DNA of 64,000 nt from Nocardia panacis (GTDB lineage: Bacteria; Actinomycetota; Actinomycetes; Mycobacteriales; Mycobacteriaceae): assembly GCF_003598715.1 (NCBI RefSeq), contig NZ_QZFU01000029.1, forward strand, positions 479,050-543,049. Reading direction: 5' to 3'. Below are positions 8,317-17,250 of the stretch, one piece after another. The first letter of the stretch is position 1; each line of letters starts with the position of its first letter. Made by a program: the position numbers and the translations under genes. A model generated the notes under the pieces. It was not told where the DNA came from. It searched no databases and saw only the letters and a list, made by a program, of their open reading frames with translations.

Positions 8317-11300
8317 TCACACATTGCGACGGTATTGGCCCCCAACCGTGAAGAAGGTGTCGGTGATCTGCTGCAGCGTGCACACCCTGGCCGCGTCCAT
8401 CAGGACCTCGAAAATATTGTCCTCGGTGCGGGCCACGGCCTCGAGCCTGCGCAGCGCGGCGTGCGCGGCGTCGCGATGGCGCCGCTGGAATTCGTGGACC
8501 CGGTCGAGTTGGGAACGTTTCTCGGCTTCGGTGCCGCGCGCCAGTTCCAGCCGCGGCGCCGGTTCGCCGTGCGGGGCGCGGAAGGTGTTGACCCCGATGA
8601 TGGGCAGTGTCCCATCGTGTTTGCGCTGTTCGTAGCGCATCGACTCGTCCTGGATCCGCCCGCGCTGATAGCCGGTCTCCATCGCGCCGAGGACGCCGCC
8701 GCGTTCGCTGATCCGATCGAATTCCGCCAGGACCGCCGCCTCGACGAGGTCGGTGAGCTCGTCGACGAGATAGCTGCCCTGCAGCGGGTTCTCGTTCATG
8801 GCCACGCCCCATTCGCGATTGATGATCAGCTGAATGGCCAGCGCGCGGCGCACCGATTCCTCGCTCGGCGTGGTGACCGCCTCGTCGTAGGCATTGGTGT
8901 GCAGGCTGTTGCAGTTGTCGTAACTGGCGATGAGCGCCTGCAGCGTGGTGCGAATGTCGTTGAATCCCATCTCCTGCGCGTGCAGCGAGCGACCGGAGGT
9001 CTGGATGTGGTACTTCAGTTTCTGGGAGCGCTCGGCGGCGCCGTAGCGGTCGCGCATGGCGATGGCCCAGATTCGCCGGGCCACCCGCCCGATCACCGAA
9101 TATTCCGGATCCATGCCATTGGAGAAGAAATATGAGAGGTTCGGCGCGAAATCATCGATGCGCATGCCGCGCGCGAGATAGGCCTCCACATAGGTGAATC
9201 CGTTGGCGAGGGTGAAGGCCAGTTGGCTGATCGGATTGGCCCCGGCCTCGGCGATGTGGTAGCCGGAGATGGAGACCGAGTAGAAATTGCGGACGCTGTT
9301 GCGCACGAACCATTCCTGAATATCGGCCATCATGCGCAGGCTGAATTCGGTGGAGAAGATGCAGGTGTTCTGGCCCTGGTCCTCCTTGAGGATGTCGGCC
9401 TGCACGGTGCCGCGCACGGTGGCCAGCGTGGCGGCGCGCACCTCGGCCGCCTCCTCGGCGGTCGGTTCGCGTCCCTGTTCGCTGGTGAAGCGTTCCAGCG
9501 CTTGGTCTATGGCGGTATTGAGGAAGTAGGCCAGGATGGTGGGGGCCGGGCCGTTGATGGTCATGGAGACCGAGGTGGTTGGCGCGGTGAGGTCGAATCC
9601 GGCGTAGAGGGCCGTCATATCGTCGAGTGAGGCGATGGAGACGCCGGAGGTGCCGACTTTGCCGTAGATATCGGGGCGTTCGGCCGGGTCGTGCCCGTAG
9701 AGGGTCACCGAATCGAAGGCGGTGGACAGCCGTTTGGCCGTCGAATGCTCGCTGAGCACCTTGAAGCGGCGGTTGGTGCGGAAGGGATCGCCCTCACCGG
9801 CGAACATGCGGGCCGGGTCCTCGCCGTCGCGTTTGAACGGGAAGACGCCCGCGGTGAAGGGGAAGCGGCCGGGGAGGTTCTCGGCGCGCAGGAAGCGGAG
9901 CAGTTCACCGTGATCGGTGTAGCGGGGCAGTGCGACGCGCGGAATCGTGTTGCCGGACAGTGTCTCTCGGCGCAGTGGGGTGCGGATCTCGCGGTCGCGC
10001 ACCCGAAATACCTGCTCCTCGCCGCGATAGGAGTCGGCCAGTGCGGGCCATTCGGCGAGCAGCGCAGCATTGTCCGCGCTCAGCTCGGTGCGGGCCTTGT
10101 CGGCGAGGGCGATGACGGCCGGGTCGTCGGGGAGTTCGGCGGCCACCTGCGCCAGCCGCTGAATCCGCTGTGCCACCGGGATTTGCGTCGCCGTCTCGGC
10201 GTGGTAGGCGCGCACCGTGTCGGCGATTTCGGCCAGATAGCGCACCCTGGCAGGCGGAATGATCTGGGCGAATCTGGTCGAAGCGCGGATCTCGACGTGC
10301 GGAAGTGTGCCCTGCTGCAAGGGAAGTCCGCGCGCGGCGAGCAACTCCGTGAGGTGCTGGTACAGCGCCGTGACACCGTCGTCGTTGAAAGTCGCGGCGC
10401 TGGTGCCGAATACCGGCATGTCCTCGGGCGCGGCCCCGAAGGCCCCGCGATTGCGAATGAGCTGACGGGCCACATCGCGCAGCGCGTCGGCCGCGCCGCG
10501 CCGCTCGAACTTGTTGACCGCCACCACATCCGCGTAATCCAGCATGTCGATCTTCTCCAGCTGGGAGGCCGCGCCGAATTCTGGTGTCATCACATACAGC
10601 GCGAGATCGACATGGTCGACTACCGCCGCGTCGCCCTGCCCGATTCCGGGCGTCTCCAGGATGATCAGGTCGTAGCCTGCGGCCTTGCACGCGGTGATCA
10701 TGCCGTCGATGCCGTTGGGCAGTTCCCGCGCGCCGCGGGTGGCCAGGGAGCGGAAGAAGATGTGCGCGCCGTCCAGGGCGTTCATCCTGATGCGGTCGCC
10801 GAGCAGCGCGCCGCCGCCGCGTCGGCGGGTGGGGTCCACCGCGAGCACGGCTACCCGCAGTTTGTCCTGTTGGTCCGAGCGCAGCCGACGCACCAATTCG
10901 TCGGTGAGCGAGGACTTTCCGGACCCGCCGGTGCCGGTGATGCCGAGGACCGGCACGGTGCGTGCCGCCGCGGCCGCGTCGAGACCCTGTCGGATATCCG
11001 GGGGTAGCGCGTCCTGCTGCAGGCAGGTGAGGGTGCGGGCGAGTGCGGGGCGCTCGCCCGCGAGCACCGCCTCGAGCACGGGCGGTTCGGTGGCGGGGTC
11101 CGCATCGCATTCGCGGATGAGTCGATTGATCATGCCGGGCAGGCCGAGTCGCTGCCCGTCCTCGGGGGAGAAGATGGTGACGCCCGCGGCCGCGAGCCGT
11201 GCGATCTCCGCCGCGACGATCACCCCGCCGCCTCCGCCGAAGATCCGAACATGTTCGGCCCCGGCCTTTTTCAGCGAGTCGGCCAGATACTCGAAGTATT

Positions 11301-11535
11301 CGACGTGGCCACCCTGGTAGGAGCTGACGGCGACGCCCTGCACATCCTCGGTGAGCACCGCGTCGAGGACCTCGGCCACCGAGCGGTTGTGTCCGAGGTG
11401 GATCACCTCCGCGCCCTGGGCCTGCAGAATGCGCCGCATGATGTTGATGGCCGCGTCGTGGCCGTCGAACAGCGCCGCCGAGGTGACGAATCGAATGGGG
11501 TGCGTCAGTGTGTGCAGCTGAGTGTGATCGGCCAC
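8317..11535 (-). CDS. icmF: Fused isobutyryl-CoA mutase IcmF (B12 domain, GTPase chaperone, mutase)
   Basis: 1072-aa adenosylcobalamin-dependent enzyme interconverting isobutyryl-CoA and n-butyryl-CoA. Domain order is the IcmF hallmark. The B12-binding Rossmann domain (about 12-145) carries the cobalt-ligand His in DGHDAAINIMRR. A MeaB-like G-protein domain (about 200-420) has Walker A GITGTGGSGKSS. The large-subunit mutase barrel fills about 510-1072, with SVSISGYHIAEAGANP and the substrate region TYVEAYLARGM. The start is GTG 11535, with GGAGG upstream on that strand. It is divergent from mmsA across a 193-bp region with shared palindromes, so isobutyryl-CoA can be routed either to butyryl-CoA or down the valine pathway. 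A PduO-type adenosyltransferase for the cofactor is encoded at 61,691. Confidence 0.96.
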   Translation of the reverse strand: MADHTQLHTLTHPIRFVTSAALFDGHDAAINIMRRILQAQGAEVIHLGHNRSVAEVLDAVLTEDVQGVAVSSYQGGHVEYFEYLADSLKKAGAEHVRIFGGGGGVIVAAEIARLAAAGVTIFSPEDGQRLGLPGMINRLIRECDADPATEPPVLEAVLAGERPALARTLTCLQQDALPPDIRQGLDAAAAARTVPVLGITGTGGSGKSSLTDELVRRLRSDQQDKLRVAVLAVDPTRRRGGGALLGDRIRMNALDGAHIFFRSLATRGARELPNGIDGMITACKAAGYDLIILETPGIGQGDAAVVDHVDLALYVMTPEFGAASQLEKIDMLDYADVVAVNKFERRGAADALRDVARQLIRNRGAFGAAPEDMPVFGTSAATFNDDGVTALYQHLTELLAARGLPLQQGTLPHVEIRASTRFAQIIPPARVRYLAEIADTVRAYHAETATQIPVAQRIQRLAQVAAELPDDPAVIALADKARTELSADNAALLAEWPALADSYRGEEQVFRVRDREIRTPLRRETLSGNTIPRVALPRYTDHGELLRFLRAENLPGRFPFTAGVFPFKRDGEDPARMFAGEGDPFRTNRRFKVLSEHSTAKRLSTAFDSVTLYGHDPAERPDIYGKVGTSGVSIASLDDMTALYAGFDLTAPTTSVSMTINGPAPTILAYFLNTAIDQALERFTSEQGREPTAEEAAEVRAATLATVRGTVQADILKEDQGQNTCIFSTEFSLRMMADIQEWFVRNSVRNFYSVSISGYHIAEAGANPISQLAFTLANGFTYVEAYLARGMRIDDFAPNLSYFFSNGMDPEYSVIGRVARRIWAIAMRDRYGAAERSQKLKYHIQTSGRSLHAQEMGFNDIRTTLQALIASYDNCNSLHTNAYDEAVTTPSEESVRRALAIQLIINREWGVAMNENPLQGSYLVDELTDLVEAAVLAEFDRISERGGVLGAMETGYQRGRIQDESMRYEQRKHDGTLPIIGVNTFRAPHGEPAPRLELARGTEAEKRSQLDRVHEFQRRHRDAAHAALRRLEAVARTEDNIFEVLMDAARVCTLQQITDTFFTVGGQYRRNV

Positions 11536-11566
11536 GGGATGCCTCCGGCGAGTCCGACGCCCGATA

Positions 11567-11579
11567 TTAGGACGTCAAA
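11567..11579. promoter_or_regulatory. Left GGACGTC palindrome, candidate operator near icmF
   Basis: TTAGGACGTCAAA is an imperfect version of the perfect palindrome found 112 bp away near mmsA. It lies 32-44 bases upstream of the icmF start codon, a position suited to repressor control of icmF. Confidence 0.45.
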
Positions 11580-11679
11580 CCAAGCCTACGGTGACTCAAA
11601 TCACAACGCCAGCGACGCGGCCGGGCCGCCCGATTGTGAAAGTGGGATGAATCACATCCGGTTCCGGCTCTCGATATAC

Positions 11680-11691
11680 TTGGACGTCCAA
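11680..11691. promoter_or_regulatory. Right palindrome TTGGACGTCCAA, candidate operator of mmsA operon
   Basis: Perfect 12-bp palindrome TTGGACGTCCAA, flanked by the -10-like hexamers TATACT (11675-11680) and TATAGG (11694-11699), 38 bases before the mmsA start. The shared GGACGTC core with the copy near icmF suggests one regulator for both divergent units. The regulator is not identified; the TetR (5778) and MarR (18374) genes are nearby possibilities only. Confidence 0.5.
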
Positions 11692-11728
11692 CTATAGGAT
11701 CGCCGCAGATCGCGCAGAAAGGACTGGC

Positions 11729-13294
11729 ATGGTTCGCGAACTCACCCACTTCATCGGTGGCACCCATGTGTCGGGAACCTCCGGCAACTTCGGGGATGTC
11801 TACGACCCGAATATCGGCCAGGTGCAGGCCAAGGTGCCGCTGGCCAGCAAGGACGAGGTCCTCGCGGCCATCGCCGACGCGGCGGCGGCCCAGCCGGTAT
11901 GGGCCGCGTTCAATCCGCAGAAGCGGGCGCGCGTGCTGATGCGCTTCCTCGCCCTGGTGCAGGACGAGATGGACTCGCTGGCCGCGCTGCTGTCCAGCGA
12001 GCACGGCAAGACCATCGCCGACGCCAAGGGCGATATCCAGCGCGGACTCGAGGTCGTCGAATTCGCCGCGGGCATCCCGCACCTGCTCAAGGGCGAATAC
12101 ACCGAGAGCGCGGGCACCGGCATCGACGTCTACTCCATGCGCCAGCCGCTGGGCGTGGTCGCGGGCATCACCCCGTTCAACTTCCCGGCCATGATCCCGC
12201 TGTGGAAGGCGGGCCCCGCACTGGCATGCGGAAATGCCTTCGTGCTCAAGCCTTCCGAGCGCGACCCTTCGGTGCCGCTGCGGCTCGCCGAGCTGTTCCT
12301 CGAGGCCGGACTTCCCCCCGGTGTCTTCAATGTGATCCAGGGCGACAAGGTCGCGGTGGACACGCTGCTGCACGATCCGCGCATCAAAGCCGTCGGTTTC
12401 GTCGGCTCCACCCCGATCGCGCAGTACATCTACGAGACCGCGACCGCGAATGGCAAGCGCGCCCAGTGTTTCGGCGGCGCGAAGAACCACGCCATCGTCA
12501 TGCCGGACGCCGACCTCGACGATGTCGCCGACCAATTGATCGGCGCGGGTTACGGATCCGCCGGTGAGCGCTGCATGGCCATCTCGGTGGCCGTCCCCGT
12601 CGGCGAGGAGACCGCCGATCGCCTGGTGGCCAAGCTGACCGAGCGCGTGCACAAGCTGAATATCGGTCGCTCCGACGATCCGGGCGCGGACTTCGGCCCG
12701 CTGGTCGGTCGCGACGGGGTGGACCGGGTCAACCGCTACGTCCAGATCGGCATCGATGAGGGGGCCGAACTGGTGGTGGACGGGCGCGGCGTGCAGGTCG
12801 AGGGCGGCGAGGACGGCTACTTCGTTGGCGCGACGCTGTTCGACCGGGTGACCCCGCAGATGCGGATCTACCGCGACGAGATCTTCGGGCCGGTGCTCGC
12901 TGTGGTCCGTGCCAAGGACTACGCCGAGGGCCTGCGCCTGGCCAATGAGCACGAATACGGCAATGGCGTGGCCATTTTCACCCGCGACGGCGATACCGCC
13001 CGCGATTTCGCCGCGCGCGTGCAGGTCGGCATGGTCGGTATCAATGTGCCGATTCCGGTCCCGATCGCCTACCACACCTTCGGCGGCTGGAAGCGCTCCG
13101 GATTCGGCGATCTCAATCAGCACGGCCCGGATTCGATCCGCTTCTACACCAAGACCAAGACGGTGACGCAGCGCTGGCCGGAAGGAATCAGGGGCACCGC
13201 GGGTTCTGGGAGTTCTGTGGACTCCGCTGCTGTTTCTTCTGGGAGCTCCGCGGGCTCCGCTCCCAACGCTTTCGTTATCCCGACGATGGACTGA
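11729..13294 (+). CDS. mmsA: Methylmalonate-semialdehyde dehydrogenase (CoA-acylating)
   Basis: 521-aa NAD- and CoA-dependent aldehyde dehydrogenase that converts methylmalonate semialdehyde to propionyl-CoA, the last step of valine degradation. Visible are the N-terminal HFIGGTHVSGTSGNFGDVYDP, the cofactor region GITPFNFPAMIPLWK, GFVGSTPIAQYIYE, and the catalytic Cys loop GYGSAGERCMAIS. The C-terminus holds an unusual Ser/Gly/Ala-rich insertion between TQRWPEGI and the terminal PTMD, caused by a 33-nt repeat (see the repeat entry). ATG 11729 has AAAGGA upstream. It is first in a five-gene operon with the other valine enzymes. Confidence 0.95.
   Translation: MVRELTHFIGGTHVSGTSGNFGDVYDPNIGQVQAKVPLASKDEVLAAIADAAAAQPVWAAFNPQKRARVLMRFLALVQDEMDSLAALLSSEHGKTIADAKGDIQRGLEVVEFAAGIPHLLKGEYTESAGTGIDVYSMRQPLGVVAGITPFNFPAMIPLWKAGPALACGNAFVLKPSERDPSVPLRLAELFLEAGLPPGVFNVIQGDKVAVDTLLHDPRIKAVGFVGSTPIAQYIYETATANGKRAQCFGGAKNHAIVMPDADLDDVADQLIGAGYGSAGERCMAISVAVPVGEETADRLVAKLTERVHKLNIGRSDDPGADFGPLVGRDGVDRVNRYVQIGIDEGAELVVDGRGVQVEGGEDGYFVGATLFDRVTPQMRIYRDEIFGPVLAVVRAKDYAEGLRLANEHEYGNGVAIFTRDGDTARDFAARVQVGMVGINVPIPVPIAYHTFGGWKRSGFGDLNQHGPDSIRFYTKTKTVTQRWPEGIRGTAGSGSSVDSAAVSSGSSAGSAPNAFVIPTMD
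13204..13261 (+). repeat. 33-nt-period imperfect repeat inserted in the 3' end of mmsA
   Basis: Two 25-nt copies at 13204-13228 and 13237-13261 differ at four positions and are offset by 33 nt, exactly 11 codons, so the frame is kept. They encode SGSSVDSA and SGSSAGSA. GC and codon use here differ from the flanking enzyme core, consistent with a small expansion in a tolerant tail. Confidence 0.75.
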
Positions 13295-13299
13295 CGCAG

Positions 13300-14439
13300 A
13301 TGTTCGCCCTGGACGAAGACGAACGCGCCATCCGCGATACCGCGCGCGATTTCGCCGATGAATTCCTGGCCCCGCACGCGCTGGAATGGGATGAGCACAA
13401 ACACTTTCCGGTGGATGTGCTGCGCAAAGCCGGTCCGCTCGGCCTGGGCGGGGTCTATGTGCGCGAGGATGTGGGCGGTTCGCAATTGCGCCGACTCGAC
13501 GCGGTGCGGGTGTTCGAGCAGTTGGCCACCGGCTGCCCGGCCATCGCCGCCTACATCTCCATTCACAATATGGCCGCCTGGATGATCGACGCCTACGGCG
13601 ACGACGCCCAGCGGCGGCGCTGGCTGCCCGGACTGACCTCGATGCAGACCCTGGCCAGCTACGCGCTCACCGAACCGGGCGTCGGATCCGACGCGGCGGC
13701 CCTGAGCACCAAGGCCGTTCGCGACGGCGAGGACTACATCCTCAATGGCGTCAAGCAATTCATCTCCGGCGCGGGCAGCACCGATGTGTATGTCGTGATG
13801 GTCCGCACCGGAGCCGAAGGCGCGCGCGGCATTTCGGCCATTGTGGTTCCCGCCGACACACCGGGACTGTCCTTCGGACCCAATGAGCGCAAGATGGGAT
13901 GGAACGCCCAGCCGACCCGTCAGGTGATCTTTACCGACGCCAGGGTGCCGGTGGCGAACCGGCTCGGCGCGGAGGGCGACGGCTTCCGGATCGCCATGAA
14001 TGGGCTCAATGGCGGTCGTCTCAATATCGCCGCCTGCTCGGTCGGTGGCGGACAGGCCGCACTCGACAAGACCGTCCCCTATCTGGCCCAGCGGCACGCG
14101 TTCGGCGCACCCCTGCTCGGGAATCAGGCGCTGCAATTCGAATTGGCCGATATGCGTACGCAATTGGAGGCCGCGCGGACCCTGCTGTGGCGGGCGGCCG
14201 CCGCACTCGACGCCGATGCCCCCGACAAGGTGGAACTGTGCGCGATGGCGAAGCGGTTCGCCACCGACGCCGGTTTCGAGGTCGCCAACAAGGCGCTGCA
14301 ATTGCACGGCGGTTACGGTTATCTGGCCGAATACGGCCTGGAGAAGATCGTGCGCGACCTGCGCGTGCACCAGATTCTCGAGGGCGCCAACGAAATCATG
14401 CGGGTGGTCGTCGCCCGCTCGGTGGTAGGAGCAGCATGA
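13300..14439 (+). CDS. Acyl-CoA dehydrogenase, probably isobutyryl-CoA dehydrogenase
   Basis: 379-aa FAD-dependent dehydrogenase, predicted to oxidise isobutyryl-CoA to methacrylyl-CoA. The N-terminal helical domain begins MFALDEDERAIRDTARDFAD. The FAD/substrate signature is ASYALTEPGVGSDAAAL. The C-terminal signature HQILEGANEIMRVVVAR contains the Glu at the position of the catalytic base of short/medium-chain enzymes (EGxxEI). The ORF begins 6 bases after mmsA, and its stop overlaps the next start (ATGA). The substrate assignment rests on the operon, which supplies all following valine steps, not on residues. Confidence 0.92.
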   Translation: MFALDEDERAIRDTARDFADEFLAPHALEWDEHKHFPVDVLRKAGPLGLGGVYVREDVGGSQLRRLDAVRVFEQLATGCPAIAAYISIHNMAAWMIDAYGDDAQRRRWLPGLTSMQTLASYALTEPGVGSDAAALSTKAVRDGEDYILNGVKQFISGAGSTDVYVVMVRTGAEGARGISAIVVPADTPGLSFGPNERKMGWNAQPTRQVIFTDARVPVANRLGAEGDGFRIAMNGLNGGRLNIAACSVGGGQAALDKTVPYLAQRHAFGAPLLGNQALQFELADMRTQLEAARTLLWRAAAALDADAPDKVELCAMAKRFATDAGFEVANKALQLHGGYGYLAEYGLEKIVRDLRVHQILEGANEIMRVVVARSVVGAA

Positions 14440-15509
14440 CCGAACCCGAAGTCCTGATCGAGCGTCGCGATGGCCTGGGCCTGATCACCCTGAACCGGCC
14501 CGGGGCCATCAACGCGCTGAATCACCCGATGACGCTGGCGATCACGCGGGCGCTGCGGGAATGGGCCGAGGACGACGCGGTGCGCACGGTCGCACTCATC
14601 GGCGCGGGGGAGCGGGGACTGTGCGCGGGCGGCGATATCGTCGCCATCCACGCCGACGCCTCCGGTGCGGATCTCGCCCACCCGGCCCAAACACCCACCG
14701 GCCGCTTCTGGCGCGAGGAGTACCTCCTCAACGCGCTCATCGCCCGCTACCCGAAACCGTATGTGGTGGTGATGGACGGCATCGTGATGGGCGGCGGGGT
14801 CGGGCTGTCCGGCCACGGTAGCCACCGCATCGTCACCGAGCGGTCGAAGGTGGGCATGCCGGAGGTCGGTATCGGCTTCGTCCCGGATGTCGGTGGCACC
14901 TATCTGCTTTCGCGCGCGCCGGGCGAACTGGGCACCCACGTGGGCTTGACCACCGCGCGGATGACGGCGGGCGATGCCATCGCCGCCGGTTTCGCCGACT
15001 ACTTCGTGACCGCCGAACACATTCCGGCACTGCTGGATACGCTGCGCACCGAGTCGGCGGATGTCGCCGTGGCCAAATTCGCGACGACCGCACCGGAATC
15101 GGCGCTGTCGGCGGCCCGCTCGTGGATCGACGACTGCTACGGCGCGGATTCGGTGGAGCAGATCGTGGACCGACTGCGCGCGAGCGCGGAACCCGCCGCC
15201 AATGCGGCCGCCGCCGAGATTCTCACGAAATCGCCGGTGGCGCTGAAGGTCACGCTGCGGGCGCTGCGCGCGGCACGCGGACTGCCCGCCCTCGAGTCCG
15301 CGCTGAATCAGGAGTACCGGATCTCGCTGGCCGCGTTGGCCTCGCACGATCTGGTCGAGGGCATCAGGGCGCAGGTCATCGACAAGGACCGCGACCCGAA
15401 GTGGTCGCCCGCCGGTTTGGCCGAGGTCTCCGCCGCTCAGGTGGACGCGTACTTCGCCGAATTGGGTTCCGACGAATTGGGTTTGGTAGCACCGGAGGTA
15501 CAGCAGTGA
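14436..15509 (+). CDS. 3-hydroxyisobutyryl-CoA hydrolase (crotonase fold)
   Basis: 357-aa crotonase-superfamily hydrolase that frees 3-hydroxyisobutyrate from its CoA ester and so prevents build-up of reactive methacrylyl-CoA. Hallmarks are LITLNRPGAINALNHPM, the oxyanion-hole region GGDIVAIH, VMDGIVMGGGVGLSGHGSHR and MPEVGIGFVPDVGGTYLLSR, in which the Glu/Asp pair typical of HIBCH is kept. The length of ~357 aa fits hydrolases rather than the ~260 aa of simple hydratases. ATG 14436 is set by the 4-base overlap with the acyl-CoA dehydrogenase; the longer frame upstream is a shadow. Confidence 0.92.
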   Translation: MTEPEVLIERRDGLGLITLNRPGAINALNHPMTLAITRALREWAEDDAVRTVALIGAGERGLCAGGDIVAIHADASGADLAHPAQTPTGRFWREEYLLNALIARYPKPYVVVMDGIVMGGGVGLSGHGSHRIVTERSKVGMPEVGIGFVPDVGGTYLLSRAPGELGTHVGLTTARMTAGDAIAAGFADYFVTAEHIPALLDTLRTESADVAVAKFATTAPESALSAARSWIDDCYGADSVEQIVDRLRASAEPAANAAAAEILTKSPVALKVTLRALRAARGLPALESALNQEYRISLAALASHDLVEGIRAQVIDKDRDPKWSPAGLAEVSAAQVDAYFAELGSDELGLVAPEVQQ

Positions 15510-16417
15510 CACAAAGCAGTGCGACACAGCGGATAGGTTTCCTCGGCCTCGGCCATATGGGCGCGCCGATGGCGGCCAACCTGGTCCGGGCGGGCCACGA
15601 GGTCCTCGCCTACGACCCGGTGCCCGCGGCCCGCGAGCAGGCGGCCGAGAATGGTGCGACCGTGGTGGATTCGGCCGCCGCGGCGGCAGCGGGCCGTGAC
15701 CTGGTCATCACCATGCTGCCCAACGGCAAACTGGTGCTCGACGTCTACGCCGAACTGCTGCCCGCGGCCGATCCGGGCACCCTGTTCATCGACTGCTCCA
15801 CCATCGATGTGGCCGACGCCAAGTCGGCGGCGGTGCTGGCCATCGGCGCCGGACATCGCGCGCTGGACGCCCCGGTCTCCGGCGGCGTCGGCGGGGCCAC
15901 CGCGGGCACCCTGACCTTCATGGTCGGTGGCGGGGCCGCCGATTTCGCCGCCGCACTGCCCGTGCTCGAGGTCATGGGCGCGAAGGTGGTGCACTGCGGC
16001 GGCGCGGGCGTGGGCCAGGCCGCCAAGATTTGCAACAACATGCTGCTCGGCATCTCCATGGTCGGCCTGTCCGAGGCACTGGTCCTCGGCGAGAAGCTGG
16101 GATTGAGCCACCAGTCCTTCTTCGACGTGGTCTCCACCGCCTCCGGCCAGAGTTGGGCGCTGACCAGCTACTGTCCCGTGCCCGGACCGGTCCCCGCCAG
16201 CCCCGCCAATAACGACTACCAGCCCGGCTTCGCCACCGCGCTCATGTCGAAGGATCTGGGTCTGGCCGCGAACGCGTTGCGGGAGAACAGTGTCGACGGT
16301 CGCCTCGGCTTGCTCGCGGCCGAGATCTACGCTCGCTTCAACCAGACCGATGCGGGCCGCGATTTCTCCGCTATCGTCACTGACATTCGTAGCCGTTCCG
16401 ACCAAGAGGATGCCTGA
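15506..16417 (+). CDS. mmsB: 3-hydroxyisobutyrate dehydrogenase
   Basis: 303-aa NAD-dependent beta-hydroxyacid dehydrogenase producing methylmalonate semialdehyde, the substrate of MmsA. The Rossmann motif is IGFLGLGHMGAPMAANLVRA, the substrate-binding loop DAPVSGGVGGATAGTLTFMV, and the catalytic Lys region QAAKICNNMLLG. GTG 15506 overlaps the previous stop by 4 bases (GTGA) and has GGAGG a few bases upstream. The frame continuing further 5' is not coding. Length is as expected. Confidence 0.95.
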   Translation: MTQSSATQRIGFLGLGHMGAPMAANLVRAGHEVLAYDPVPAAREQAAENGATVVDSAAAAAAGRDLVITMLPNGKLVLDVYAELLPAADPGTLFIDCSTIDVADAKSAAVLAIGAGHRALDAPVSGGVGGATAGTLTFMVGGGAADFAAALPVLEVMGAKVVHCGGAGVGQAAKICNNMLLGISMVGLSEALVLGEKLGLSHQSFFDVVSTASGQSWALTSYCPVPGPVPASPANNDYQPGFATALMSKDLGLAANALRENSVDGRLGLLAAEIYARFNQTDAGRDFSAIVTDIRSRSDQEDA

Positions 16418-16419
16418 AG

Positions 16420-17250
16420 ATGGATGCATCGCGTAGCGATTCCGCCGGGGGTGACGGCCGGGCGACGGGTGGGCGTCAAGATTTCGAGACGATCCTGCTG
16501 GAGCGCAAGGGTCGGGTCGGCTGGATCACGCTGAACCGCCCCAAGGCGCTCAATGCGCTGAACTCGCAGGTGCTCGACGATGTCATCGCCGCGCTCGACG
16601 AGTTGGAGGTCGACGCGGAGATCGGCGCGGTCGTCATCACCGGATCAGAGCGCGCCTTCGCGGCGGGTGCGGATATCAAGGAGATGCAGCCCAAGTCGTA
16701 TATGGACATGTTCCTCGACGACTACTTCGCCCGCTGGGATCGGTTGGCCCAGTTCCGCAAGCCCACCATCGCCGCGGTCGCGGGCTACGCCCTGGGCGGC
16801 GGCTGCGAGTTGGCGATGATCTGCGATCTCCTGATCGCCGCCGACACCGCCAAATTCGGGCAGCCCGAGATCAAACTCGGTGTGATTCCCGGCATCGGCG
16901 GCTCCCAGCGGCTGACCCGCGCCATCGGCAAGGCCAAGGCGATGGACCTGGTGCTCACCGGTCGGAATATGGATGTCGAGGAGGCCGAGCGGGCCGGGCT
17001 GGTTTCCCGGATCGTGCCCGCCGACCAATTGCTCGACACCGCACTGGAAGTGGCCGAGACCATCGCCTCGATGTCCCTGCCGGTCGCCATGATCGCCAAG
17101 GAATCGGTGAACCGCGCCTTCGAGACCACCCTGGCCGAGGGACTGCGCTTCGAGCGGCGGGTATTCCACTCGCTGTTCGCCATCGAGGATCAGAAGGAAG
17201 GTATGGCCGCCTTCGTCGACAAGCGTCCGGCGAAGTTCACCAACCGCTGA
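16420..17250 (+). CDS. Enoyl-CoA hydratase
   Basis: 276-aa crotonase, likely hydrating methacrylyl-CoA to 3-hydroxyisobutyryl-CoA in this operon, possibly also straight-chain enoyl-CoAs. It has GWITLNRPKALNALNSQVLDD, FAAGADIKEM (oxyanion hole), ALGGGCELAMICDLLIAAD with the first catalytic Glu region, and FGQPEIKLGVIPGIGGSQRL with the second Glu. The ~20-residue N-terminal extension (SDSAGGDGRATGG) is polar and unlike the core. Start ATG 16420 is 2 bases after mmsB. The stop abuts, with no spacer, the stop of the convergent Hsp70-like gene, so no terminator separates them. Confidence 0.93.
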   Translation: MDASRSDSAGGDGRATGGRQDFETILLERKGRVGWITLNRPKALNALNSQVLDDVIAALDELEVDAEIGAVVITGSERAFAAGADIKEMQPKSYMDMFLDDYFARWDRLAQFRKPTIAAVAGYALGGGCELAMICDLLIAADTAKFGQPEIKLGVIPGIGGSQRLTRAIGKAKAMDLVLTGRNMDVEEAERAGLVSRIVPADQLLDTALEVAETIASMSLPVAMIAKESVNRAFETTLAEGLRFERRVFHSLFAIEDQKEGMAAFVDKRPAKFTNR

